From the NCBI GenBank assembly GCA_004299555.1, contig SCQU01000004.1, forward strand, positions 176,908 to 240,907: a stretch of DNA of 64,000 bases, given 5' to 3'. The number at the start of each line of letters is the position of its first letter. The stretch's first letter is position 1. Of this stretch, positions 51,601 to 59,810 are shown piece after piece. Both the position numbers and the translations under genes were made by a program. The notes below the pieces were generated by a model that worked only from the letters and a program-made list of their open reading frames with translations, was not told the origin of the DNA and made no database searches. The DNA is from Rhodanobacteraceae bacterium (GTDB lineage: Bacteria > Pseudomonadota > Gammaproteobacteria > Xanthomonadales > Rhodanobacteraceae).

Positions 51601-51738
51601 CGTGATCGTCGCGTTTTCGGTCTTGGGAAACTGGCGGATCGGCAACGACGTGACCGCGCGCAGGCCCAGCACCAGGATCAGCAGGCTGATGGTGGCCGCG
51701 AGCACCGGACGCTGGATGAAGAGGTCGGTGAACTTCAT
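48643..51738 (-). CDS. RND efflux pump inner-membrane transporter (HAE1 family)
   Basis: 1031-residue proton-driven multidrug exporter. Begins MKFTDLFIQRPVLAATISLLILVLG, the typical first helix. The proton-relay Asp pair is in LVVDDAIIIVENVDRH. Porter-domain sequences such as LPIRQFPKTENATITVQTVY and the second-half LVTLVGLISKHGILIVEFAND (TM10 Lys region) are present. The overall pattern resembles MexI/MexW-type pumps. It is third in an operon with the adaptor and outer-membrane factor, but about 424 bases separate it from the adaptor. The drug range is unknown. No regulator gene is adjacent. Confidence 0.93.
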   Translation of the reverse strand: MKFTDLFIQRPVLAATISLLILVLGLRAVTSLPIRQFPKTENATITVQTVYFGADAQTMAGFITQPLEQAIAQAQGIDYMTSQSSPGVSMITATLNLNYDGNKALTEISSLVNSVKNQLPQAAQQPVITLQTGQQIASMYLGFSSSTLAANQITDYLARVVQPQLNAIDGVQNVQILGGRTFALRAWLDPVRMAAHGVTATDVNQALAANNFLSAIGTTKGQMVSVALTAATDLHTVDEFKHLVVKADGSDIVRLDDVARVTLGATSYDSDFAFDGQHSVSLGISAAPDANVLDVIAGVRKAFPAIQAQLPAGLQGTIVYDATQFIRSSISEVVKTLVETLVIVTLVIFLFLGTGRAVLVPVLAMPLSLIGAFAVMLMFGYSINLLTLLALVLAIGLVVDDAIIIVENVDRHMKHAHSPFKAALLAARELATPIIAMTVVLVAVYVPIGFEGGLTGALFSEFAFTLAGAVVISAIIALTLSPMLCSKVLRESDHRKPFVKRIDKVADYIRDRYRRLLHASLDTWLVAIVFGALILAGNVYLFTTAKSELAPQEDQGIVLAQVQGPPNATITQMGLYSRQVFDIARSSPEYAHIFQVTGMGAVNSGFAGILLKPWGDRSRGATQVQQAVQKKFNQIAGARVAVFQFPSLPGAFGMPVQFVIKTTEPFQNLNDVAHQVLARAQASGMFFFVDSDLKIDQPQATVVLDRDKVAALGLTQQSVGAALSAALGGNYINYFSISGRAYRVISQVAQVDRLNPAQLEDYYLKTPGGKMIQASTVAHLTYQTVPESIDHFQQLNSATISGVIAPGVSLGQALRFMQGTLQQVAPAGYTADYAGESRQFTQESGGFLFTLLFAIIIVFLALSAQFESFRDPLVILVAVPMATFGALLFINLGLSTLNIYTEVGLVTLVGLISKHGILIVEFANDLQRGQGYSKRAAIEEAAAVRLRPILMTTLAMVLGVVPLVLAAGAGAAGRHDMGLVIFTGLSIGTLFTLFVVPAVYLVIGEDHDAARAADADPDADIDGLPPPQPAD

Positions 51739-52162
51739 GATGCAAAGGCCCCGCAACCCGCAGTTCCGCCTTGCGCCCCTCGACTCACGGACCACGCACT
51801 CGATGCTGCATAGCGCGCCATCTCGGCGCGTGCGCCGCCGCGCGTGCTTACACCGGCGAGGAAGCAGGCCAGGGATGGCCGTCGCCGAAACGTGGTCAGC
51901 GCCATTGCACGGCGCCGAGCAGCGCAAGCGGGCACGCGAGCAAGGCGCGCATGTCCGAGGCCATGGATGGCCGAGTTCGCGCCGGCGCGTGCCCGCTGAG
52001 CAGCGCAGGGACGTTTCGGCAACACGACGTTGCCGAAACCGCCGTGCCCGGCGCGTTGGTTTTGGCTACTTTTGCCGTAACAAAAGTAGCCCGCTCGCGG
52101 CAGCGAGCGGAACCGCTCTTGGCAACCAGAGCGACGCGTCGCACACGCGGCCGTTCCCACGG
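51739..52162. repeat. Intergenic hairpin-rich element inside the RND operon
   Basis: 424 bases between adaptor and pump genes with no convincing gene. Three perfect hairpins occur in 100 bases: GTTTCGGCAAC/GTTGCCGAAAC (52013-52039), GGCTACTTTTG/CAAAAGTAGCC (52064-52091) and CCGCTCGC/GCGAGCGG (52091-52110). Further upstream are GGATGGCCG and CATGGATGGCCGAG segments. The block looks like a dispersed intergenic repeat of the type common in xanthomonads. Open frames within it are Arg/Ala-biased and without support. Confidence 0.65.
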
Positions 52163-53377
52163 TCACTCCTCCACCGGCTGAGGATTGGGATTGAACGCCG
52201 GCTGCACCTGGTTGTTGATGTCGACCGGGGTGCCGTTCCTGAGCTTCAGCTGGCCGCTGGTAACCACGAGGTCCCCGGGCTGGATGCCGGACACGACCGC
52301 CACCTGGTCGCCGCGCGTCGGGCCGGTCTTGACCGCCACCTGCTCAACGTAGTGCGCGGCGCCGCCTTTGCCGGCACGCGCCGCGGCGGCAGCCTTGACC
52401 GGCTTGCCATCGGCGCCCAGCGCGGGCGGCGTGCCCGGGTGCACCACGAATACGGTGTCGCCATAGGGCGCGTAGGCGACCGCCGTCTGCGGCAAGGTCA
52501 CGTAGCGCTGCGCGACGCCCGCATCCACCGCGACCCGGGTGAACATGCCGGGTACCAGCAGCTCGTGCGGATTGGCAACGGTGGCCTCGATGCCAACGTT
52601 GCGGGTCGACAAATCCACCTTGGGATCGGTCGCCGAGACCGTGCCGGTGAACGTCCTGCCCTTGAACGCATCCACGGTTACGCCGACCTTGCTGCCCAGC
52701 TTGAGCAACGCCAGCGATGCCTGCGGCGTCGTGAAATCCACGTACACCGGGTCCAGCTGCTGCAGCGTGACGACCGTGGTGCCCGCGCCGAGGTAGTCCC
52801 CGGGGTTGACGGTGATGATGCCGATGCGCCCCGCGAACGGCGCGCGCAACGTCTTCTTGGCCACCAGCGCGGCCTGCGCCGCGGCGCTCGCCCGGGCGCT
52901 CGCCAGGGTGGCCATGTCGGCGTCGTATTGCGCCTGGCTGATCGCCTGCACCGCCAGCTGCTGCCTTGAGCGCTCGGCGGTCAGCCGCGCCAGGTGCGCG
53001 GTGGCCCGCAGCGCGGCGAGCGTCGCCGCGTCCTGCGTGCTGCGCAGGGTCATCAATACCTGGCCCTTTTTGACACCCACGCCCGACTTCACGTCGACTT
53101 CCGCGACGACACCGGCGACGTCAAACGCCAGGTCGGCGCCATGGACCGCACGCACGTTGCCCACCGCATCGACGTGCGGCTGCCAGTCCTGGTACGCCGC
53201 CGTCATGGTGCTGACCGTCTGGGTGGGATTGGCCGTGGACCGCATGAACCGGCCGATCATGATGCCCTTGACCGTGTTCCAGCCAACCAGCAGCGCGAAC
53301 AGCGCCACCACCGCGGCGATGACGATGATCAGGCGCTTGCGCAGTTTGGACTTCGGGGAGGCCGTCTCGTCCGCCAT
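52163..53377 (-). CDS. RND efflux periplasmic adaptor (membrane fusion protein)
   Basis: 404 residues. One N-terminal membrane anchor (LIIVIAAVVALFALLVGW). Lipoyl/biotinyl hairpin halves: VAGVVAEVDVKSGVGVKKGQVLMTL, then the coiled-coil (LAALRATAHLARLTAERSRQQL ... ASARASAAAQAALVAKKTLRAPFAGRIG) and barrel domain (NPGDYLGAGTTVVTLQQLDPVYVDF). The alpha-hairpin links pump and outer-membrane channel. Second gene of the operon: nine bases after the outer-membrane factor stop. Confidence 0.93.
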   Translation of the reverse strand: MADETASPKSKLRKRLIIVIAAVVALFALLVGWNTVKGIMIGRFMRSTANPTQTVSTMTAAYQDWQPHVDAVGNVRAVHGADLAFDVAGVVAEVDVKSGVGVKKGQVLMTLRSTQDAATLAALRATAHLARLTAERSRQQLAVQAISQAQYDADMATLASARASAAAQAALVAKKTLRAPFAGRIGIITVNPGDYLGAGTTVVTLQQLDPVYVDFTTPQASLALLKLGSKVGVTVDAFKGRTFTGTVSATDPKVDLSTRNVGIEATVANPHELLVPGMFTRVAVDAGVAQRYVTLPQTAVAYAPYGDTVFVVHPGTPPALGADGKPVKAAAAARAGKGGAAHYVEQVAVKTGPTRGDQVAVVSGIQPGDLVVTSGQLKLRNGTPVDINNQVQPAFNPNPQPVEE

Positions 53378-53386
53378 GGTTTCGCC

Positions 53387-54949
53387 TCACTGGTGGGGGG
53401 TTGGCGCCGGTTCGCGGGGAGCACGCGCACGGTTTGCGGCGGCCGGTGCCGGTGCCGTGCCGGAAGCGCGGCTGCGCAGCGGAGTTTGGGCGCTGTCCGG
53501 CCAGCCGCCGCCCAACGCTGCGTACAAGGCTGCGGTATCGGCCAGGCGCGCGGTACGGGCAACGATTGCGGCACTGCGGGCCTGCCGGTACTGGCGCTCG
53601 GCCGACAGCAGGGCCAGATAACCGACGGCGCCCACGCGATACTGGCTGCGCGTCAAGGCCAGCAGTTTCGCGGCATCCCGTGCGGCCGCAGCCTGCGCCT
53701 TGAGGGTCTGCGCGTCGTAGTCGAGTGCCTGCAAGGTATCGGCGACGTTCTGGAACGCAACCAGAACGGTCTGCCGCCAGTCGGCAGCCGCCGCCGCCAT
53801 CCCCGCCTCGGCCGCGCGCTTCTTGTGCAGCAACTGGCCGCCGTGGAACAACGGCTGCACCAGGCCCAGGCCAATCGACCACGCGCCGGTGCCGGCCGCA
53901 AACAGATCGCCAGAGCGCAGCGCCGAAGAGCCGAGGCTGCCGGACAGCGTGATCTGCGGCAGCATGTCGGCGGTCGCCACGCCGACCTGCGCGGTGGCGG
54001 CGTGCAGTTGCGCTGCAGCCGCACGGATATCGGGACGCTGGGCGACAACGGTCGATGGCAGGCTGACCGGAACGCCGGTGGGCAGCGTCACCGCCGCCAG
54101 CGTGACGGGCTCCAGCCGAAGTTGCGCGGCCGGCACCCCCAGGTACGTCGCAAGCTGGTTTTGCGTCGCCGCGCGTTGCTTTTCGAGCGGCGGCAGGGTG
54201 GCTTCGGCGGCCGCGAGCTGCGCGCGCACCGCCAGCGTGTCGGCCAGGGACTTGGCGCCGATCGCCTGCTGCCGGCTGGCGATGTCGAGTTCCTGCTTGA
54301 GCGAGGCGATGATCGCGCGCATGGCGGCGACCTGCTCGCGCAAGGAGGCTTCCTGCAGCGAGGCCGTCACCACGTTCGCCGCCAGCGTCAGGTAGGTCGC
54401 GTCCAGCTGCGCCCGCTGCACGTCGGCCTGCGCGGCCTGCGCTTCGATGCCGCGGCGTACACCGCCGAAGAGGTCAAACACATAGCCCACGTTGACCGAA
54501 GCGTTGTAGACGGTAAGCGGCGGAAACTTGAATGCGTCGCTGAACGCGGCACTGGACTGCCTTTGGCGGGTTGCGCCCGCCTTGGCGTCCAGCGCGGGAA
54601 ACAGGCTGCCATCCGCGGCCTTGGCGGTTTCTTCGGCCTGCTTGAGGGCCGCCGTGGCCGCAGCAATCGTGGGGCTGTGCCCAAACGCCTGCGCCACGCG
54701 GCGATCCAGCTCCGCGTTGCCAAACGCCATCCACCAGCGCTGTGGCACCGCGGCCCCGGCAAGAAAGTGCTGGACATCGCCGCCGGCGGTCTCCGCGCCG
54801 ACGGTCGCGCGCGGCAGCGGCGCCGCGGTGTAGCGATCGACCCCGGGCGCGGCCGGCGCACGGAAGTTCGGCCCCACGGCACAGCCGGCAAGCGCAAAAA
54901 CCGCTGCCACCACCGCGATCTGCCGGATGGCAGACTGCAACTGGATCAT
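53387..54949 (-). CDS. RND efflux outer-membrane factor (NodT family lipoprotein)
   Basis: 520-residue TolC-like channel. Lipoprotein signal with lipobox FALAGC (Cys about residue 23 from MIQLQS). OEP repeats: WWMAFGNAELDRRVAQAF and SVNVGYVFDLFGGVRRGIEA in the first half; GLGLVQPLFHGGQLLHKKR and VGYLALLSAERQYRQAR in the second. A 30-residue Ala/Pro/Arg-rich tail ends the protein. The ATG at 54949 is preferred; GTG 54961 is possible. It is the first gene of the operon (factor, adaptor, pump), the reverse of the mexAB-oprM order. Confidence 0.92.
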   Translation of the reverse strand: MIQLQSAIRQIAVVAAVFALAGCAVGPNFRAPAAPGVDRYTAAPLPRATVGAETAGGDVQHFLAGAAVPQRWWMAFGNAELDRRVAQAFGHSPTIAAATAALKQAEETAKAADGSLFPALDAKAGATRQRQSSAAFSDAFKFPPLTVYNASVNVGYVFDLFGGVRRGIEAQAAQADVQRAQLDATYLTLAANVVTASLQEASLREQVAAMRAIIASLKQELDIASRQQAIGAKSLADTLAVRAQLAAAEATLPPLEKQRAATQNQLATYLGVPAAQLRLEPVTLAAVTLPTGVPVSLPSTVVAQRPDIRAAAAQLHAATAQVGVATADMLPQITLSGSLGSSALRSGDLFAAGTGAWSIGLGLVQPLFHGGQLLHKKRAAEAGMAAAAADWRQTVLVAFQNVADTLQALDYDAQTLKAQAAAARDAAKLLALTRSQYRVGAVGYLALLSAERQYRQARSAAIVARTARLADTAALYAALGGGWPDSAQTPLRSRASGTAPAPAAANRARAPREPAPTPHQ

Positions 54950-55027
54950 GGGTTGGGTCACTCAGGCTGGGAGACGGTCTGGAGCGTGGCCGGAAGCGCC
55001 GATGCTGCGGTTCACATAACTAAACCG

Positions 55028-55062
55028 TACAGTATTGTATTTATTGCAGACCCAGTGTGCAA
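55028..55062 (-). promoter_or_regulatory. Promoter and operator-like palindrome of the RND operon
   Basis: Minus-strand -35 TTGCAC (complement of 55057-55062) and -10 TACAAT (complement of 55034-55039) have a 17-base spacer. The -10 overlaps the near-palindrome TACAGTATTGTA (55028-55039), which fits TACnnTAnnGTA, the same pattern as the two sites beside the TetR gene at 32937-32985. A repressor at this site would block RNA polymerase. Confidence 0.55.
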
Positions 55063-55140
55063 GCGCCGCAGCGCGGGGGGAAGTGTGCAATGTCATGCGT
55101 TTCGCGCATGACAGCCGTCAGGCCCGGCGCGGCAACGGAC

Positions 55141-56271
55141 CTAGCCGCCTTGCGGCTGGTCCACGCGGTGCGCCTGGGCCAGGTACTCGCGGCTCTGCAT
55201 CTCGATCAGGCGGCTGATCGTGCGCGCGAAATCGCCGCGCAGGCGGCGGCCGTCGTACAGGTCGATCGTCGGCGCCTGTGCGGTCACCGCCAGCTTGACC
55301 CGGCGATCGTACAGTTCATCGATCAAATGGACGAAACGCTGGGCGGCATCCTCGTTGAACGGCGTGAACTGCGGCAGGCGCGAAATCAGGATCGCCGGGT
55401 AGGTCCGCGCCAATTCAATGTAATCGGCCGAGGCGTAGGGGCCCTCGCACAGCGCGGCAAAATCGAACCACACCGCCTGCGCACACACGCGCCGCGCGCG
55501 CAGCGTGCGGTCATTGATCGCAAGATCGGCGTCGGCGCGCACCGTGCCCTGCGCAAGCTCGGCGAACAGGCGCCCGAGCGCGGCCTCGGCGCGGGCGTCA
55601 TCGGGCGTCAGGTAGACCGGCGCCCGCGTCAGCGCACGCAGCCGCCAGTCGTGGCCGGACGCCAGTTCCACCACCGCGCAGTTGTGCTCCAGCAGGGCGA
55701 TGGCGGGCACGAAGCGCGCCCGCTGCAGGCCACCCTGGTACAGCTCGGCGGGCGGCGTGTTGGAGGTCGTGACCAATGCGACGCCGCGTGCAAACAAGGC
55801 CCCCAGCAGGCCCGAGAGGATCATCGCATCGCCGATGTCGGTGACCATGAATTCATCGAGACACAGCACACGCGCCCGCGCGGCCACGCCGGCGGCAACC
55901 TGCCGCAGCGGATCGCGCACCTCGCCCAGCTCGCGCAGGCGCGACTGCACGTCCAGCATGAAGTGATGAAAGTGGACCCGCAGCGCCATGCCACCCGGCA
56001 GCGAGTCGACAAACTGGTCCATCAGCAAGGTTTTGCCGCGCCCAACCTGGCCCCAGAGATACAGACCCTGCACCGGCACCAGCCGCCGCCCCGCGCGCGC
56101 GCGCAGGCGCGCGAACCACCCGGGCGGCGGTGTCACCAGCGCGCGTTGCAGGCGATCGAACTGGACCAGTGCCTTGCGCTGCGCCGGATCGTCCTGCCAC
56201 GCACCGGCAGCCACCCCGCGCGCATAACGGACGCTTGGCAGCGCCGCGCCGGCGTTGACCGCAGCGTCCAT
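55141..56271 (-). CDS. zapE: Cell division protein ZapE (AFG1-like ATPase)
   Basis: 376-residue ATPase that acts at the Z-ring in enterobacteria. Walker A WGQVGRGKTLLMDQF, VHFHHFMLDVQSRL, Walker B VLCLDEFMVTDI with GDAMILSGLLGALF, sensor-like LVTTSNTPPAELYQGGLQRARFVPAI and C-terminal RFVHLIDELYDRRVKLAVTA are the family sequences. Start at the ATG at 56271, with GTG 56286 an alternative. It begins just after the stop of the upstream hydrolase gene. Confidence 0.94.
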   Translation of the reverse strand: MDAAVNAGAALPSVRYARGVAAGAWQDDPAQRKALVQFDRLQRALVTPPPGWFARLRARAGRRLVPVQGLYLWGQVGRGKTLLMDQFVDSLPGGMALRVHFHHFMLDVQSRLRELGEVRDPLRQVAAGVAARARVLCLDEFMVTDIGDAMILSGLLGALFARGVALVTTSNTPPAELYQGGLQRARFVPAIALLEHNCAVVELASGHDWRLRALTRAPVYLTPDDARAEAALGRLFAELAQGTVRADADLAINDRTLRARRVCAQAVWFDFAALCEGPYASADYIELARTYPAILISRLPQFTPFNEDAAQRFVHLIDELYDRRVKLAVTAQAPTIDLYDGRRLRGDFARTISRLIEMQSREYLAQAHRVDQPQGG

Positions 56272-56275
56272 GCGC

Positions 56276-56968
56276 TCAGCCAGCACTCTTCACCAGGCCC
56301 GGCAACCAGCCGCGCACGGCGTTCTTGACCGCGCCGCGCAGATCCATCAAGCGTCGATGGAAAAAGTGGCCGGTGTCGGGCATCCGCACGATGGTCGGTT
56401 GCGGATCGAGCGTGGCGGCCCAGTCAAACACCGCCTGCGGCGGCACCACCTCGTCGGCCTCGCCCATCACCAGCAGCCAAGGACAGGTGGGCATCGCCAG
56501 CTCGGCCACGGCGTAGCGATCGACGGGCGGCGCCACGGTAATCAATGCGGCCGCACCGAGCGAACGCGCCGAGCGCAGGGCGACATAGCTGCCAAACGAA
56601 AATCCGGCCAGCCACAGTGCGTCGTTCGGCCGCGTCTGCCGCACCCACTGCGCGACCGCGACCAGGTCTCCGCTTTCGCCGTCGCCATGGTCAAACTCAC
56701 CGGTCGAGGCGCCCACCCCGCGGAAGTTGAACCGTACCGTCGCGAGGCCCGATTCACGCAAGGCGCGCTCCACCATCGTGATGACCTTGTTGCGCATGGT
56801 GCCGCCCTGGACGGGGTTGGGGTGGCAAATGACCACCGTGCCGGCCCGCGCGCACTCGGGCTCGGGTACGGCGGTTGCCACTTCCAGTGTGCCAGCCGGC
56901 CCCGGCAGCGCAAAGGTCATCGGGCCAGCGGGAAAGCCGGATGGGGCCGGCGCCAAGGTTTCACTCAT
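56276..56968 (-). CDS. Alpha/beta hydrolase (COG2945-like)
   Basis: 230-residue predicted serine hydrolase. The oxyanion/HPNP segment VVICHPNPVQGGTMRNKVI, FNFRGVGASTGEFDHG, nucleophile elbow LAGFSFGSYVALR, Asp in GEADEVVPP and His in DTGHFFHRRL give the complete triad and match the COG2945 group of small hydrolases. No signal peptide. Substrate unknown. Followed four bases later by zapE, so probably co-transcribed. Confidence 0.88.
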   Translation of the reverse strand: MSETLAPAPSGFPAGPMTFALPGPAGTLEVATAVPEPECARAGTVVICHPNPVQGGTMRNKVITMVERALRESGLATVRFNFRGVGASTGEFDHGDGESGDLVAVAQWVRQTRPNDALWLAGFSFGSYVALRSARSLGAAALITVAPPVDRYAVAELAMPTCPWLLVMGEADEVVPPQAVFDWAATLDPQPTIVRMPDTGHFFHRRLMDLRGAVKNAVRGWLPGLVKSAG

Positions 56969-57118
56969 GCGCGCATGATACTAGTGCGACCGTCCCTGAT
57001 CGCGTTGCCGCCAAACCGCATGCCAAACGGCCTGATCGAGAGCCTCCCAACGCCAGGACCGCCATCCTTGGCCTGACTTTTCACAACAGCCCAGCGAACG
57101 CGAACCCCAGCCAAACCC

Positions 57119-57715
57119 ATGAACCATCTCGCCCACGCCCTGCTCGCCGATGCCGGCGGCGACGAATTCGCACTCGGCAGCGCGCTCGGTGACTTCACCC
57201 ACGGTCACCCCGATCCGGCGTGGCCGGCGGCGCGCCAGGCGGGCCTGCGGTTCCACCGCGCGATCGACCGTTACACCGACACCCACCCGGAGGTCGTGGC
57301 GGCGCGCAACCTGTTCGCGCCGCCCATGCGGCGCTATGCCGGCATCGTACTGGATGTCTGGTTCGACCACCTGCTGGTGCGCGAGTGGCGGCGCTTCGAC
57401 GCCGACGAGCCGCTCGCGCGGTTTGCGCCACGCTGGCTGGCGCTGCTGGACGCGCACGCGACCGACCTGCCGGTATCGCTGTGCCGTTTCCACGCCTGGA
57501 TGCGCAGCCACGGATTGCCAATTGCATACGGCGACACCGGCGTCCTCGACGTGGTGTTCCACGCCATGGCGCACCGGCTGTCGCGCCCCTCGCCCATCGC
57601 CGATGCCCTGCCCGCGCTGCTCGCGCACGCCAGCTCGCTGCAACACCACTTCGATGCGTTCTTCCCGGAGCTGCTGGCACACGCACGCGCGCTGCGCGAA
57701 AACCCGCGCGCCTAG
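57119..57715 (+). CDS. acpH: Acyl-carrier-protein phosphodiesterase
   Basis: Removes the phosphopantetheine arm from holo-ACP. 198 residues; starts MNHLAHALLADAG, and family segments FALGSALGDFTHG, LRFHRAIDRYTDTHP (metal-binding His/Asp) and YAGIVLDVWFDHLLVREW are present; DUF479. The metal ligands (Asp27-like, His) appear intact. It is the only plus-strand gene between zapE and the M48 protease and converges with the latter with 32 bases between. Confidence 0.9.
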   Translation: MNHLAHALLADAGGDEFALGSALGDFTHGHPDPAWPAARQAGLRFHRAIDRYTDTHPEVVAARNLFAPPMRRYAGIVLDVWFDHLLVREWRRFDADEPLARFAPRWLALLDAHATDLPVSLCRFHAWMRSHGLPIAYGDTGVLDVVFHAMAHRLSRPSPIADALPALLAHASSLQHHFDAFFPELLAHARALRENPRA

Positions 57716-57747
57716 CGGCAGCCGTGGGTTCCGGGCGCGCGCCACCA

Positions 57748-59787
57748 CTACGTGCCGACCAGTACCGGCGGCAGCGGGCAGCCCAGGGTTGCGCACACCA
57801 CGCGCAACAGCTCCGACTCGGCGACGGTCACCTTGCCGTCCACCGCAATCGCGTGCGTCAGCGCCTGCACGGTGAGCTGCTTGCCCTCCGGCGTCAGCCG
57901 TACCAGTGCGGCCAGCGCGCGATCCAGCGCGGCCTGCCAGTCATCGGGTACCGCGTACAGCAACGCCTCGTTGGGCAGGGCCTCGTGCATGGCCGCCTGA
58001 AAGGCCTGCCGCGCGGCGTCCTCGTCGTCATTGCCAAAATGCGCCACCAGCGCCGCCAGGTCGCGCAACTCATCGTGCACGGCGAGCAGCTTGACCGTAC
58101 CCGGCTTGAACCCTGCCGCCGGGTCCAGCGCCGCGACCACCTGGGTCTGCACCAACCTGGCCAGGCAGTATTCGTCAAGGTCCACGCGCCCATCGGCGTG
58201 GATGATCGCATCCAGCGTCTGCACCAGCTTCTGGATCTCGGACCGCGGGCGCCGCTTCAGCGCCGGGAAGGCGATCTGCGCCAGCGGCAGACGCAGCATC
58301 GGGTGGAGGTCCGCCATCTGGGTGGCAAGCCCGCGGGTGGTCGCGGCAAGGGCCGCGTCAAACGCCTGCGCGACCGACTGCACCTGCTGCGCCATGAGGT
58401 CGGGGTGCTCGGATACCGCCAACGCAAACACCGTCGCCAACGCACCGCGCGAATCGTGCGCGGCCGCGGTCAGTGTGGCCGGTATCCGGGCATGAAGGCC
58501 GGCGGCGGCGTGATAGTCGTCGGTACCCGGCGTGGCTACCTGCGCGGCCACCGCAGCTGCGGTGATCGCCAGCTCGGCACCGCGCGCCGGGAGCACGCCG
58601 CCGACCGCGCCACCCTGCGCCGCGCCGGGTAGCGGCGGCACCGCTGCACCTGCCGCCGCCGCCTGCTCCGGCATGGGTGGCGGCGCCGCGATGACCGGGT
58701 CACCATCGACCGCGGCGAAATCGCGTACGGCCTTTTCCCACGGCTGCAACTCGGCGTGCAGTTCAATCGAATTGGGATCGTTGCCGGCCGCCAGCCATTG
58801 CTTGACGTAGGCGTCCAACTCCGCCGGATCGAAACCCGGCTCCAGCGCCTTGATGCGTGCAACGATGGGCGGATGGGTCGCAAACAGCGAGCTTGGCTCG
58901 GCGTCACCAAACAGCATGTGGCGCACCTCGTCGCGCCGCGGACTCTGCAGCGCCGAGCCTTCCTCGAACACCGCGATCTTTTTGAGCGCACCGGCGATGC
59001 CGGAAGCCTGGCGAGTAAACTGCACGGCCGCGGCGTCGGCCAGCGACTCCCGCTCGCGCGAGACCGCGGCCTGGATCAGGCGGCCGAAAAATATGCCGAT
59101 CGCACCCACCGCCAGCAACGCGACGCCCGCCAGCGCCACCTGGCCGCTGCCGCCGCGCCGGCGCCCGCCACGGTCGTTGTCGCCGGCGCCGAAGAAACCG
59201 CCCCACATCAGGAACCGGCCGACCACCCAGATCGCCATGATCCCGAACAACAAGCCCATCAGGCGGATGTTGAGGCGCATGTCGCCGTTCAGTACATGGC
59301 TGAACTCGTGCGCGATGACGCCCTGCAACTCGTCGCGATCGAGCTTGTCGAGGCAGCCCTGGGTCACGCACACCGCGGCGTCGGTCGGGGTGTAGCCGGC
59401 GGCAAACGCGTTGATGCCGGGCTCGTTCTGCAACACATAGATTTCGGGCACCGGTACCCCGGACGCAATCGCGACTTCCTCGATGACGTTGCGTAAACGC
59501 CGCCACTTCGGATCGGTCGCATCCGCCGGCACTTCGGTCGCACTGAGCTCGCGTGCGACGGTGGCGCCGCCCCCGGCAAGGCTCGCTACGCGGTAAGCCG
59601 AACACAAGCCAATCACCACCAGTACCGCGACGGTGATGGCAGCCAGCGGGCCGGGCCGGAACCCGACCAGGAAAAACGCGCACACGAGGTCGACCGCGGC
59701 CACGATCGCCAGCACCGCGAGGCCAAACAGCAGCACCAGGATGCGGCTGGAGCGTCGAACCTTGGCTTCGCGCGCAAAGAAATCCAC
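57748..59787 (-). CDS. M48 family membrane metalloprotease with a TerB-like C-terminal region
   Basis: 679 residues from a GTG preceded by GGAG. Two N-terminal membrane helices, then a zinc-protease domain: HEFSH near residues 158-162 with the third ligand Glu in ESLADAAAVQF (about residue 245), and two more membrane segments between. An Ala/Pro-rich linker (about residues 360-410) leads to a helical C-terminal part. In it, DAIIHADGRVDLDEY (about 515) and HAIAVDGKVTVAESELL (about 640) have the ADG-V-E pattern of TerB-like domains. LemA is encoded directly upstream, the common M48-LemA pairing. HtpX-like quality control of membrane proteins is plausible; substrates unknown. Confidence 0.88.
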   Translation of the reverse strand: MDFFAREAKVRRSSRILVLLFGLAVLAIVAAVDLVCAFFLVGFRPGPLAAITVAVLVVIGLCSAYRVASLAGGGATVARELSATEVPADATDPKWRRLRNVIEEVAIASGVPVPEIYVLQNEPGINAFAAGYTPTDAAVCVTQGCLDKLDRDELQGVIAHEFSHVLNGDMRLNIRLMGLLFGIMAIWVVGRFLMWGGFFGAGDNDRGGRRRGGSGQVALAGVALLAVGAIGIFFGRLIQAAVSRERESLADAAAVQFTRQASGIAGALKKIAVFEEGSALQSPRRDEVRHMLFGDAEPSSLFATHPPIVARIKALEPGFDPAELDAYVKQWLAAGNDPNSIELHAELQPWEKAVRDFAAVDGDPVIAAPPPMPEQAAAAGAAVPPLPGAAQGGAVGGVLPARGAELAITAAAVAAQVATPGTDDYHAAAGLHARIPATLTAAAHDSRGALATVFALAVSEHPDLMAQQVQSVAQAFDAALAATTRGLATQMADLHPMLRLPLAQIAFPALKRRPRSEIQKLVQTLDAIIHADGRVDLDEYCLARLVQTQVVAALDPAAGFKPGTVKLLAVHDELRDLAALVAHFGNDDEDAARQAFQAAMHEALPNEALLYAVPDDWQAALDRALAALVRLTPEGKQLTVQALTHAIAVDGKVTVAESELLRVVCATLGCPLPPVLVGT

Positions 59788-59810
59788 GATGGTTGCTCCG
59801 CGGCGACGCC

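Noticed and set aside
51735..52166. Minus-strand open frame between adaptor and pump genes as a small protein
   Set aside because: It is made of the hairpin-rich repeat; no ribosome-binding site, biased composition. Such frames recur only because the repeat does.
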